DNA from: Micractinium sp. NFX-FRZ
Lineage: Eukaryota; Chlorophyta; Trebouxiophyceae; Chlorellales; Chlorellaceae
Length of the DNA: 64,000 bases
Assembly: GCA_029339195.1 (NCBI GenBank)
Contig: JAPTJF010000062.1
Coordinates: forward strand, 1 to 64,000
Direction of reading: 5' to 3'
In this document: positions 9,202-20,559 of the stretch, one piece after another
How the letters are laid out: each line of letters begins with the position of its first letter
How positions within the stretch are numbered: the stretch's first letter is position 1
Made by a program: the position numbers and the translations under genes
The notes under the pieces: generated by a model
The model's database searches: none
What the model saw: only the letters and a program-made list of their open reading frames with translations
Told to the model about the DNA's origin: nothing

Positions 9202-12200
9202 CTAAAGCACGGCTGCCTGCAACCCCAGCTCCGCGATCGCCGCCTCCCGCATCTTGAACTTCTGCGGCAGCGGGGCAGCAAAGGGGGTGGGTCGGTGCCA
9301 TATGCAAGCTTCCTTTGCGGATGTGACATCAGCTGTGCAGGGTCCCACGGCTCAGGGAGCCCAAGGGCTGCAGGTGTCCCCTGCCCGCTGTTGTGTGTTG
9401 GCAGCTGCATGCGCTGGTAGCTGCCCGCTGCCCACGGGGTGTGACAGGGCGGGTGGGCACGGGGGCTCTCACCTGTGGCTTGCCGCTGGTGGTGGTGGGG
9501 AAGGAATCAACCATCTGTGGGATAGGGTCGAAGAGAGAGGGAGAGAGTGGACAGTGAGGGAGGATTGCAGGCACCCCCAGCCACGCTGCTGCACATCCAG
9601 AGGAGCGGCTGCCGTCGAGGCGCCCGATCCCCTCTGCCAACGTGCGGCGCCGTTCCGCACTGCGCTCTGCCAGCATGCCCCCACCAGCGGCCCTTGCCTC
9701 GCCCGCCCCTGCCCCCACCTTCCAGTAGCGTGGTATCTTGAAGCCCGCAATGCGCCCCCTGCACCAGGCCCGCAGCTCCTCGCTGCCCACGTGCCGCTGC
9801 CCCTCCCTGCGGGGGAGCACAAGGCAGGCAGCACATGGTCCTTGCAGCAATGAGGGGCGAGCCGACCTAGTGTCCCCTACACCGATTGACCAGCACAGCA
9901 CTCCCGGGGCAGGTGGCGAGCTCAACAGTGCAGTGCAGGCCGCACACGCTGGGGTGGCAAGGTATCCTTACAGGGCAGCCTCTGCCCACGCTGCCCACCT
10001 GAGGAGGACCCAGGCGCACAGCTCCTCCCCCCACTTGGGGTCGGGCACGCCAAACACCTGCGGATGGATGCAGGGGGACACCAGGCAGCAGCGGTGCACG
10101 AGGCGGGGAGCCGGTGGGAAGGAAGGAGGCAGGTGGCCGGCAGGTGGTTACACTGACGGAGTGAAACAGACCCATCCCTGGCGCGCTACAATGCGCCTCC
10201 GCCAAGCTTGGTTGACACGTAGACACGGAGTCTTCGTGCCCGTGCACTACTGCCGCCCCCCGCCTCAGCAATCGCCCACCTGAACCTCCGCCACTGCCGG
10301 GTGCCGGTGCAAAAACTCCTCCATTTCACGCTGCAGTGGCACGGGCATATGCAACAGGGTGCCCGGGTGGGCAGAGCGGCGGCGCTCACACAGGCACGTG
10401 TGTCTCCACATGTGCCCTCCTCCCTCGCCAGCTTCACACACATGCCTGTCATCCAGAATGCCAAAAACAGGATGCACATCCCGCCCTTCCTGCTACCTGC
10501 ACCCCACCAGAGACTCGTGCTTTCCTCCGTGGTGTACCGCCTCCCCACCCAGCTTGCACGGCAGCCAACATGAACGCAGGCCCACAGTGCAGCCAGCCAC
10601 TTGGCTCAACGCAGTACACCCCCACAACACCCCCTCACCGGGTATACGTTCTCTCCCCCCCGGATGACCATGTCCTTGATGCGCCCCACCACGCTGCAGT
10701 AGCCGCGGCTGTCTAGCACCGCCAAGTCGCCCGTGCGCATCCAGCGGTCCTGTGTTAGCAAATGGGAGCAGCAGCGGCGGAAGAGGGGTGTTGTCTACAG
10801 AACTCAACGTCAGCTAGTGCATTCACCAGCTCGCCTCCCAGCCCCGCCTCACTCGTCAATGCGTTACGAGCGCCACAGGTCCCAGGGCCCGCAGATTCCC
10901 ACACGCAAAGCCCCCCCCCACCTGGGCCCCACCCCACCCCACCTCACCTCGTCAATGGCGCTGGCGGTGGCCGCTGGGTCCCCCCAGTAACCCAGTTGCA
11001 CACTGTACCCTCGCACACAGAGCTCGCCCACCTGGCAGGTGGGTACCAGTGGGGTGGAGTGGGGTGCGTCGGCAGGGGTATAGGTGAGGGGAGGGTGGGG
11101 AGGAGGTGAGGGAGAGTGGCGAGCGTTTTGTGAGCATGGCTGTGGCATGATGCAACGCGAGGTCATGCCAGCGGCAGGAGGGCCGACGGTGCGGTCGTTG
11201 CGAGGAGGCAGCTGCATGGCAAAAACACTGCAATGCCGCACCCAGCACACCCAGTACGCTCGGCACGGTGCCAGCATGCCCCACCTGGCCGCGGGGCAGC
11301 GTGCGCCCAGTGTGCGGGTCGGCCACGCGTGCCTCCAGGTGTGGCTGGATGCGGCCCACAGTGGACACACGCCGCTCCGCAGGGTCTGTTCACAGAGATA
11401 ACGAGTGGGTAGGTAGGTTGGTGTGTCGCTTGGGGAGCACGCGCCTGGGCGGCACAGGCAGGCAGGTGGCCAGCCACGTGGGAAGGCGGCAGGCAAGCGA
11501 GATGCGGAGATGGTGCGCGCAATTGGCGGCACGGTGGGCCAAGTGCTCCAATCATGTCGTCATGCAATTTTACAGCTGTCGTGCGCGCCAGCAAGTGCAC
11601 GCGCAGCGCACCCACCGTCTGTGCTGGTCTGGAAGGAGACGGGCGACGTCTCGGTCATGCCGTAGCAAATGGTAACGTCCCGCATGTGCATATCTGGCGG
11701 CGGCAGGAGGAGTGGCGCCAGGAGAGCGCCAGGGGGGCGGGCGGTACCAATCACAGTGGCGGGGGGCAGGGGTGAGCGTGTGGGTGGGCAGGTGAGCTCT
11801 AGACAAGACACCTGCACGTGGCCCCAGACAGCGGAGAGAGCAGGCAATGCGTGCTGGGGCCGCCGGCACTGTGCCAAAATCCCTATGCTAGAAGAGAGAA
11901 AACCTGCACGTCTCCACGCTCCTGGACCAGACCGCCCGGCTCACCCGTCTGCACCCGCTGCATGAGCGGCGCGGGGCAGGGTGCGCCCGCCATGATGCCG
12001 GTACGCAGGGTGGACAGGTTGTACCGCCGGAAGCTGCACAGAAGGCGATCACAGAATCAGTGTGAGAAGAGCAGGCGGGCAGGCGGGCACGTGAGGCACA
12101 ACGTTGGGGCAGGCACACGAGGCAAAACGACGGAGCATGCAGGCAGGCAAGCAGGACATGACTGTTCATGCGGAGTGAGTGAGGGCGAGATGAAAAGTGA

Positions 12201-15200
12201 AACACCAGCGAGAGCACCGCCCTGCACAAACTGCAGCCCCCCGGTCAGGTAACTCGCAGCTCCCCCACTCCCAACATGGGTGCCCGCTCCCCTCCCCTCC
12301 TCCCTCCCTCACTCACTCTGGGTGCTCCAGCTGCTTTATAAACATTGTGGGGACCCCGTATAGAGAGGTGCACCGCTCCTGCTCCACAGCCCCCAGTGTG
12401 GCGCCCGCGTCAAAGCAGTCTGCGGGCGGGCGGGACAGGCAGCGCGTAAGAAGGACGGCAGGTTGAGGGGGGTCCCTAGTGTAAGAGACGTCAAGGGGAG
12501 CTGGGAGAGGTCGAGGTGTGGAGGGGAAGGAGGGCGGGGCGGTAACCGCCGAGGCAAGCGGCCTACCAGCCAGCCCGGTTGCGCCGGCCCTGCACGTTTC
12601 GCTTCCCGCACCTGCCCACAGCCCTGCCCCAGCCGCCCACGCGTGAGGGGCACCCTGCCGTGGCACACACAGCAGGCACAGCGCACAGCGCAGGTCAGGG
12701 GCGTCCCATCACAGCCCCACCTGAGGGGTACACCGCCGTGGCGCCATGCACAGCGCAGGCCAGGTTGCCCATGACCGAGCCAAAGCAGTGAAACAGTGGG
12801 ACCGGTATGCACACCCTGCAGGCAAGGCAGTGTAAGCCGGGCAGGACGGCTGTGAGGCGGCTGCCATGCCTGGTACTGCGCTCCTGAGGTGCTGGTGGTG
12901 CTAGCGGGTGCTCACACCTGCAATGATTGGTGTGATGGCAGCAGGCATGCTGCTGCCAGCAGCATGTCCCGGCCCCGCCACCTGTCCTGCACACTGTAGA
13001 GGCAGGAGGCGCCTACGCAGTACCAAGCCACCCCCTGGCCATCCCCACCAGCTGCTGACACAGCACGGCTTCCGCACAGCACATCATCACCACCCATAAC
13101 CCCTGCCTGCCCACGCCGCGCTTGCCCGCACCCACCTGTCGTGCTCGCCATAGTGGCAGGAGGAGCCCACCGAGTGAGCGTTGTTGACCAGGCCTCTGTG
13201 GGACAGGGTGGCGGCCTTGGGGAAGCCGGTGGTGCCTGGGGAGGGGCAGGAGAGGGGCAGGCGGGAGAGGCGGGCAGATTCAGGAAAGCATGGATAGGTC
13301 ACTGGACCCCTGAGGGGGGCGGGCGGCCAGCGGGCGGATGAGCACAATGGGGCTAGCAGGAGGGTGGGCGGATGCGCTCTTCTGCATCCAGGCACGGTCG
13401 GGCAAGGGCAGCGGGCAGAAGGCGGGCAGGCAGGCGGCAGGCGGGCCAGCGAGGAGGCCAGCCGCGAGCGAGCGGGAGGGTCCGCAAACGAACAGGCAGG
13501 TAGGTGCAGTGGTCAACAGGATCGAGATGCGGGCCCGACTATGAATGGGCAGGAGGCAAGGACGTCCATGACAGAGGAGCAGGAAATGGCGCACTCCCTG
13601 CTCTTTACCCGACGTGAACTGTATGTTGGCTGGCTCCCCCGGCCGCAGGTCCATGTGCCGCCGCCTGAGCTCGGGGCCCAGGCGGGACCCCTCCCCAGCC
13701 CACATGAGGTCGTACCAGCCCAGCATGCCCAGCGCACGGTCGGGGGCTTCAGGCCCCAGCACGATGCGGTGCCGCAGCTGGGGGGTCTGGGGCCTGGCCA
13801 AGGAGAGGAGGGGGCACCCGTGGGGCGGCGAGGCAGCGTGGGATGCGGGGTGAGGGAGCGAGGGCACGAGCACATGCTGCATGCCACGCTGACCAGGACG
13901 CCACCGCTGGAGACTATGCAAGGGCAATAGCCATCTAAAAGTGCAGTGGCAGTCTGCAAGCGAGGCGCTCATCCACGTCACCCCACACCTGCGCCCTCCC
14001 ACAACACGTGCATCCTTCCACACCAGCACCTGCACCCCGGCCCCACCCCCCACATGATGCTTCCCAGCAGGTCAACAAAAGTGCTGCCCCACCGGCGTCC
14101 ACCTAGTCCCGCACTCGCCCCAGCCCCACCCCTCAAAGAGGTGCCCTACCGGCGTCCACATCGTCCCGCACTCGCCCCCGCCCCACCCCCCCACCTTATG
14201 CTTTCCAGCAGGTCCACAAACGAGGTGCCCCTCAGCTCGGGGGCCAGCACCAGGGCAGACACCCCCGCCCTGTTCAGCGAATATGCCAGCTCTGCAAGAG
14301 AAGGGGCGACAGAGGGTGACATCATGAGAGTGGGGAAAAAGGCACACACAACCTAGGTGCAGGGCAGGCAGGTGACCGGGCAGGGGCACGGCAGGCGGCA
14401 GTCTGGATAGCGTGCGCCTCAGAGCTGACTGAAGCAGGAAGAAGGCAGGTGGCGCCGGGGCTGAACGGGATGGGAAGGGGGCCTCTGACTGCGAAATGCC
14501 TGCAGTGGTCGCTCGCTGCCTGCCCAGCGCACCTGCCGCCTTGAGCGAGGGGTTCAGGTTGACCAGAATGGCACCCACCTGCACAGCACAGCACAGCATG
14601 GCGTGGCACGGCACGGCGTGGACAGGCGCAACAGGAAAGCACATCATCAGCGTAAACGCGCAGCATACACACGAACGCCCCCTGGTTTTGTGCAGTGTGC
14701 TAGTCAAGAGCCGCCAGTCTGCTGCCTCTCTTGCTTGCCCAGGCCGCCCCTCACCCGGGCAGCGGCGTACTGCAGCACGGTCCACTCAGCGCAGTTCGGT
14801 GCCCACACGCCGACTCTGTCCCGGCGCTGCAGAGGGCAAGGTGGAGGGAAGCGTGCGCGGCAAGTGGCTAGGGTGGAGTAGGGACCAGGGGCAGGCTCAT
14901 CGCTGGCTGCAGCGCGTGCACCAAGGGGCACCGCAGGCATAGCATAGCAAACTCACACCTCGCTGCGGCCCGGCGTCGCTGCTTATCACAGGGCCACACG
15001 CCTGCTCCTCCCAGCCAGAAAGTAGTCCAGTGATGCCTGCACCCCCCAGTGCCAGCAACCCGTACGCCTGCGCCCCCGGCGGCAGCAGTAGCCCCCATCT
15101 CTGTCAGCTAGCAATGCCCCCAACCACACACCTGCCCCCCAGCGCCAGCAGGCCGCTTGCACTGGCAACAGACAGCCCCCCACAGCCTGCATACCCCCAT

Positions 15201-15403
15201 GTCAAGGCAGCCCAGAGCACCTGCACCCCCAGCGCCAGCAGCCCGCGTGCGGTTGCGTCAGCCTGGCGCAGCAGTTCCGAGTAGGTCAGCCGCACGCCCT
15301 GCTGGCAGCTGACCACCGCTTCCCGGTCAGAATAGGTGTAGGCTGCCCGTTCCAGCAGAGTGCCTGGGGGAGGGAAGGGAGGATGGCGGGATGTGCAGAT
15401 GGG

Positions 15404-15452
<49 letters not shown>

Positions 15453-16045
15453 GAGTGGAAGAGGACATGAGCAGGGATGCAGGCAGGCAGGTAAATGGAA
15501 GGGGACACGAGCAGGGATGCAGGCAGGCAGGGAAGTGGAAGGGGCATGGGCGTGGGCGCAAGGGGGAAGGACCCGCGGGCAGGCAGGTGGTCGGGAGGGG
15601 GCCACGGGCGGTCAGCCAGGCTGCGCTGTGTCAACAGCTTGCCATGTTATGCATTGTTCCAAGCAAGAATGTTGCCAGCGACTCTTCAAATGCGCGGCTT
15701 GGCTGGCAGCCCTCCCCCACCACCACGATGCCATCATCCCTGAGCGTGCCTCCCCGCCCGCCCACCAAGCGTCATGTTGAGCAGGGGCCTGTCGGTGCGG
15801 CCACGGACATAGGACAGGGCAGGCTCCTCTCTCGGCGCCAGGATGGTGGGAGCAAAGACTGCAGAGGGCGTAGGAGAGGGCCAGCTGAGCGTGAGCACTG
15901 CGGCATGCGGCCTGGTGGCAACCGGCCAAAGGCAGGACCGCAGCGGCGGCAGGAGTAGGGTTTGCGTTCGCTGCCCCGCGGCGCGACGAGGTGCGACTAG
16001 TTCTTCATTCAGCGCGCTGCTCACTTCGCTGCCGCAACGAGTCAT
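9202..16045 (-). CDS. ACSF2: Acyl-CoA synthetase, ACSF2 type
   Basis: Nineteen exons from high to low: 15766-16045, 15221-15363, 14755-14826, 14533-14578, 14195-14291, 13609-13793, 13136-13235, 12721-12815, 12317-12419, 11945-12033, 11616-11693, 11285-11385, 10948-11031, 10639-10749, 10280-10330, 9999-10057, 9719-9806, 9473-9514, 9202-9261. All GT-AG; 627 residues, close to human ACSF2. It activates (probably medium-chain) fatty acids to acyl-CoA through an acyl-adenylate. AMP-binding motifs appear in order: P-loop [11 protein letters not shown] at ~273, YGMTETSP at ~414, [18 protein letters not shown] at ~465, [10 protein letters not shown] and [16 protein letters not shown] at ~495-528, and the catalytic lysine in [16 protein letters not shown] (Lys606). 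The Arg/Leu-rich first ~60 residues could be an organelle targeting peptide. Introns after exons 2 and 5 carry decayed copies of those exon ends. Confidence 0.95.
14051..14190 (-). repeat. Decayed copy of acyl-CoA synthetase exon 5 end plus duplicated intron segment
   Basis: Plus positions 14051-14097 repeat the sequence around the exon 5 donor (14190-14240): CAGCAGGTC(A/C)ACAAA and GTGC(T)GCCCC recur. The adjoining segment with ACCGGCGTCCAC and GTCCCGCACTCGCCCC then appears twice, near 14091 and 14149. The relic reads roughly [10 protein letters not shown] against the true [10 protein letters not shown], so coding similarity is still visible. Confidence 0.75.
15033..15175 (-). repeat. Two decayed copies of acyl-CoA synthetase exon 2 end and donor
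   Basis: The exon 2 end at 15216-15265, containing CCCAGCGCCAGCAG on the plus strand, recurs at about 15129-15175 (CCCCAGCGCCAGCAGG) and again at 15033-15075 (CCCCCAGTGCCAGCAACC). Spacing is about 90 and 96 bases. All three encode versions of GLLALGVQ on the minus strand and all sit next to a donor-like sequence. Confidence 0.75.
15402..15560. repeat. (GGCA)n tract and linked minisatellite in acyl-CoA synthetase intron 1
   Basis: About 12 units of GGCA/GCAG run from 15402 to 15451. They are followed by three copies of a roughly 37-base unit containing GAGCAGGGATGCAGGCAGG. The run encodes nothing plausible. Read on the gene strand it is (CCTG)n. Confidence 0.9.
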
Positions 16046-16395
16046 CCAAGGCGACCCGAGCGGCCTGGCTTGAGTAGCCAGCGGCCAGGCGGCGCCACAG
16101 GTGGCGGCGGCGCAGCCCGCCGGCCCTCGACATAACAGCTTGCTGCAGCGACACCAAGACAGCGGTTTGTGGCCCTAAAGGTGGGCTTTCACTTCTGCCG
16201 CTGCCGCCGCCCCGTCAGCGCCGCCTAACCAGTCAGCTGAGCGGTGTGGCCTGCCCGCTCTCTCCCTCCTTGGCTGTGCAGATGAGCCCAGCTGCCTGTC
16301 AATTGAGATTTAGCAGGTAATAAATTGCATCTAGATTTGTTTCAGATTACAGCCATTGCAGGCAGGGAAACTTTAGCGCCAGCGCCGCCCACGCC
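16046..16395. other. Spacer between acyl-CoA synthetase and F-box gene
   Basis: Carries the acyl-CoA synthetase promoter/5' UTR and the short 3' UTR of the F-box gene, both on the minus strand. TTACA at 16347-16351 is TGTAA on the minus strand, 45 bases past the F-box stop, and is the probable poly(A) signal. No other gene is seen. Confidence 0.55.
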
Positions 16396-18543
16396 TCACC
16401 GCCCGCCACCGGGCCTCCGCACCGCCGCGGCCCAGACTTTCTGCACCAGGCCTCGCAGGCCCTGCCTCGCCGCTGGCACCGGCGCGGGCACCCCTGTCGC
16501 TGCTGCCGGCGCTGCATCCTGCGCTGCTGGTGGCTCCGGCACATGTGCCTCTGGTGCTTGTGCCTCGGGTGGGAGGTGGCGGAGGCGTGCCGTGTCGAAC
16601 ACAATGCCTCGCTTCCAGGCGCCTGGTGCCAGTGAGGGATTGAGACGGGAGCGGCAGGGCAGGGAGGGGTGTATGCATGGCAGATGAATGCTTACCCAGC
16701 AGATGCTTGAGAAAGGCACAAAGCCACACGGTAAGTGAGTGCCCCCTTGCCACAAGGCCCGTTTGAGGCGCCAGCAGCACAGCAGGACAACCGCCGCCCA
16801 CAGCGGCAGTGCCACTGCCGGCCCCGGCTGCAGCAGTAGGGGGGGTGGGCTGTCGCCTCACCCGAGCTGCCACGAATCTCCAGCCACACGCTGCAGGGGC
16901 GGTGCACCTCAAAAGCGGGCCCCTCCAGCTCAAACCAGTCCTCGCCCACCTGCAGGATTGAGCAGAGTAAACTGATTTAATAGAGATGCATTTGCAACGG
17001 TGACAAAGTTTCAGTTCAGTTGTGGCCTTTGAGATTGGGCAGGAATGGAGGGCAGGCAGGCAGGCAGGCAGGCGGGTGAAGAGGTGGGCAAGCAGGCAGG
17101 CACGAGGGTAGCAAGGCAGGCGCGCGGTCCTACAAGCAGGCAGGCAGAAGAACAGCAGAGCATAGCGCAGCTGGTACCCGGGGCACTGGCCGCGTGTGGG
17201 CCTACCGAAGAAAGAGGTTCACAGCACAGTACAGCACAGCACAGCACAGCAAGCGCCCCAAGCAAAGGCTGGCATGATGGCAGCTGCGCTGGCCAACGCA
17301 AGCATCCTGCCTCCAGAGGTCCAGCCGCGCCTTGCACCCCACCCGCCTCCCCGCCCCTCAACGTGCGCACCTCGCTCCTCTGCACCCACCCATCGGCACC
17401 CATCCACGCCCGCGCCCCCCCCACCCGCCCACCCCCCCACTCACCCGTTGGTGGATAGAGAGCAGGCTGTCGTGTGTCACCTCCCTCACGGCTGCTGCAG
17501 GCGCAGGCGCAGGCACATGCGGGTGCGCCTGCGCTGCCGCATCCCCACCCCCGCCCTCGCCCTCGCCCCCGGGAGCCTCAGGCTCCTCCTGCCTCGCAAT
17601 CAGCATCGCCTGGTCCAGGTAGAAGTTGGGCTGCAAGGCAAGGGGAAATATTGCGGAACATTCGCGTCAGTATGTAACCTCCGTGGAGCAACAGGTGCCA
17701 AACTTGCTCTCCAGACGGGCGTGGGACCGGCATGCAGGTGCAGGGGGCGGGCGTCCCAGCGTGTATTGCTGCCGGCACCACATTCTCTTGGCGGCCAAGA
17801 TAAAGCAGACCTCTTCACTACTGCACAGCTCAAGCCTGACTGCCAAACAGGCCATCGCAAACTCACGCCCGCACCCACCCGCAGACGGCAGCGCCAGGTG
17901 GCGCGGTAGCGGCCGGGCAGCACGCCGGGAACGCGCCCCCCTACTTCCAGCCAGCACACGCTGTTCAGCTGGACCGCCTGCCCAAAGGTGCTGCCGGGCT
18001 CGGGCACCGCCTACAACGGGCAGGAGTGCAGAGGACAGACAGGGCAGGAGGGTGAATGGAAAGCCAGGGATCATCGCAGGCACGGGGGGCGCCTGGATGA
18101 GCGGCAAAAAGGCTGAGAGCAAGTCATGCAGGTGCCCCATCTTAGGGCCTGTTAACATTAAGACCCCTGGCTCTCCCCTCTTGCATGGCCCTTCCTGCTG
18201 CCCATGTTGATGGTCTCACCTGCAGATACATACCATTGAGCCAGATGACCTTCTCCATCTGAAACACCGGCCTCGTGAGGCTGGCCAGGCGCCTGAACCG
18301 CTCCCGGGCAGCGGGGGGCTGCGCAGTGGGGCCAGCGGCGCCGCCTGCTGCGGCGCCCCCGCCAGCGCCGCCCGCGGAGGCACCAAAGCGGGCGGCCAGA
18401 AGCGCCGCCCAAAACGGCTCGCTTTCCGGGCCGTTGATCACGTTGTGCCAGAAACTGTTTGTGGCAGCCAGAGCCGCGATGTCCCGCTCGTCAAGCAGAA
18501 ACGCGGCGATGAGGCCCGCCGCGTCGACTGGCAGGTCGTTCAT
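16396..18543 (-). CDS. F-box protein with PP2 (phloem protein 2-like) domain
   Basis: Five exons (18220-18543, 17879-18010, 17445-17630, 16862-16949, 16396-16622) give 318 residues. Residues 2-40 form an F-box (DLPVDAAGLIAAFLLDERDI...NSFWHNVI), which binds SKP1 in SCF ubiquitin ligases. An Ala/Gly-rich linker follows. From about 95 to 245 the segments VIWLNGMYLQ, STFGQAVQLNSVCWLEVGGR and LPGRYRATWRCRLR match the PP2 domain of plant F-box/PP2-A proteins, a lectin-like fold that probably selects glycosylated or other targets for ubiquitination. The last ~70 residues are low-complexity Ala/Pro/Arg. The final exon was assigned by frame continuity (GAWKRGIVFDTARLRHLPPE) and is the least certain part. 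It is divergent from the metallothionein gene. Confidence 0.85.
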
Positions 18544-19408
18544 CTCGTAAGGGGTCGTAATCCCTTCTCCGAGCGTGGGCGAGACGATAGGGGCGAGTGG
18601 CTCTTAAGACTGGACTTCATGCAGTGCTCACACTGGACCTGCCCGGGTGGCGGGCAGCGGCGGCAGCAGCCGCCCGACCCTTTTGCATTGCTGGACAGAA
18701 GAGGGATGGACAACACTGCCAGGAGAAGTCCGGGAATGATAAAAATTGCATTGATGCTAAGCAAGAGCTCCTGATGCCTGCACATTTCTCCCGTTGTGTC
18801 AAGCGTCTCCACATGACGCTGCACCGCTGTGCCCATGGGCATCTGACCACCTCCCTTGCAGCCCGGTTTTGTTCAACCATCCGGTGCCTCCGAGCACTCG
18901 TCGATGCAGCCGAAACCGGAGAGCTTCATTCAAGGTGTGTGGCAAGCGGAGCAGCACAGCACGCCCATCCCGCTGCCAGCTGGGCACCCCCCAGCCACCA
19001 GCCACGGCCTGCTTTCATTCACAGTCGAGCGCATCACGCCAGTAGACAAGCTGCCGCTGGTGATAGTGCAGAGTGTTTGAGATCACAGTGAGTTCTCACC
19101 GCCAGCCCTCTCGTGCCTGCAGGGCCGCATGCTGCACCGGTCAGCACAGCGCCACATGTGCGCCACCGGCGGGTTGCAGCCGGTGGGCCTCCTGAGGCCC
19201 CGTCCGCCTCCTCCATCCCGCCCCGGTTCTGCACCCTTTTCCCTTATCTTTCAGAGTCACTGGGTTTTCTATGATGGATACAGAGTTGAGATTCAATCCT
19301 TCAGCAGCGCCAGCAGGGCGCCAGCAGAGCGGATGCACATCCACCTCCCAGCCTCGGACTGCGTTACAGTGCCGCCGCTGCACTCAAGCGCTCCACCCAC
19401 CCACCAAC
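18544..19408. other. Divergent spacer between F-box and metallothionein genes
   Basis: 865 bases between two divergent start codons, presumably holding both promoters. I found no convincing exon and no TATA box in either direction. Confidence 0.5.
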
Positions 19409-20147
19409 ATGGGCAAGCACGCCGAATGCCCTCAGTGCAAGGGCACCTGCACCTGCGCTGACCACTGCGACTGCCCGCAAGACGAGTGCGGCTGCTGCCC
19501 CTCAGCCAAAGGTATGCGGCCTAGGCGGCCTGGGCGGCTCCCTGCTGCCAACCCCTGCCAGCCCCACCTGCTCCTGCACCCCACCCACCCCAGACCTGCC
19601 TGCCCCGGCCAGGCTCTGGCAGGGGCTGTGCTGAGCCTTGGACGGGCCATGCACTGCGCTGGGCTTTGGTTCTGGCTGAGGGCGAAGCCTGCAGGTCCTT
19701 CCAAGGGGCACCTGCGCCTCCTGCCCCAGTTGCCTGCCCAGCTGCCCGGCGCTCGATGTGTTGTGCCAGCTGCCCTCCCACCCTCCCACACAGGCAAGCG
19801 CTGCGTGCCCTGCTCTGCCTTCGAAAAGGGCGAGAGTTGCACGTAAGCCAACACACTGGCAGTGGCGTGGCATCCAGTGGGTTCCAGACACCAATGGCAA
19901 TGGCCAGCTGATGCTGTTGCTGATGGCATCGCTCTCTGTCGCGGCTTGCCCGCCCAACTCAGCACCGTATGCGCACACACATTGACAAAAGCGAAGTCAC
20001 CAAACTGAACGCCCTGGAACTCCTTCTCTGCTCCCCCTTCCTCTCTCTTCTTGCAGCTGCGAAAACGAGTGCGACTGCGGCCTCGCCTGCACCTGCTGCG
20101 CTGGCACCTCAAAGGCGGGGCTCGAGGCGGCAGAGGCACGCGCCTGA
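19409..20147 (+). CDS. Metallothionein-like cysteine-rich protein
   Basis: Three exons (19409-19511, 19794-19842, 20057-20147) give 80 residues with 18 cysteines, at positions 7, 10, 14, 16, 20, 22, 27, 29, 30, 38, 41, 50, 52, 56, 58, 62, 64 and 65. They form CxC, CxxC and CC clusters typical of metallothioneins. The first nine (exon 1) and the last nine (exons 2-3) suggest two metal-thiolate domains joined by SAKGKR. The final 15 residues lack Cys. Likely role: cytosolic binding of Zn, Cu or Cd. All donors are GT (GTATGC, GTAAGC), phases 1 and 2. Frame and Cys spacing hold across both junctions. No metal-response element was identified. Confidence 0.9.
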
Positions 20148-20559
20148 GCACCTCCCTGGGGCGCCTGCCCACGGTGTCAGCAGCGCCGGTGCCACATGTT
20201 GTAGTGGGTTGCTGTTGCACGATTTAGGGGACATGCATGGGTTTCGTAACTACACATACTGGTCAGTGTAATGGCTGCCACTGCACGTGGGCACCCCTCA
20301 AAGGCCCCAAGGCCAGGCAGCAGCGTGTGGGGCGCAGCCAGCAGGGTGCTGGCGCTCTTGCCAAAGGTGAACAGTAGTGGCAGGAGACAGGGTCACTAGC
20401 ACGTGTGAGATGTTGGGCACGTGCAGAGCGAGGTGCGCTGCTTGTCTGAACTGGGTTGCCAACAGTCGGGTACACATACATGATGCAACATACATGGTGA
20501 AGCAGCCGCACCCCGATGACGCTGCACGATTCAAGTTTGGTCACACCGACAACATTTGG
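20148..20559. other. Convergent spacer after the metallothionein gene
   Basis: TGTAA at 20267-20271, 120 bases past the metallothionein stop, is its likely poly(A) signal. The rest is shared 3' flank with the second MYND gene; nothing else was recognised. Confidence 0.5.

Noticed and set aside
15402..15560. Regular repeats that could suggest a CRISPR array
   Set aside because: A 4-base microsatellite and a 37-base minisatellite without unique spacers, inside a eukaryotic intron.
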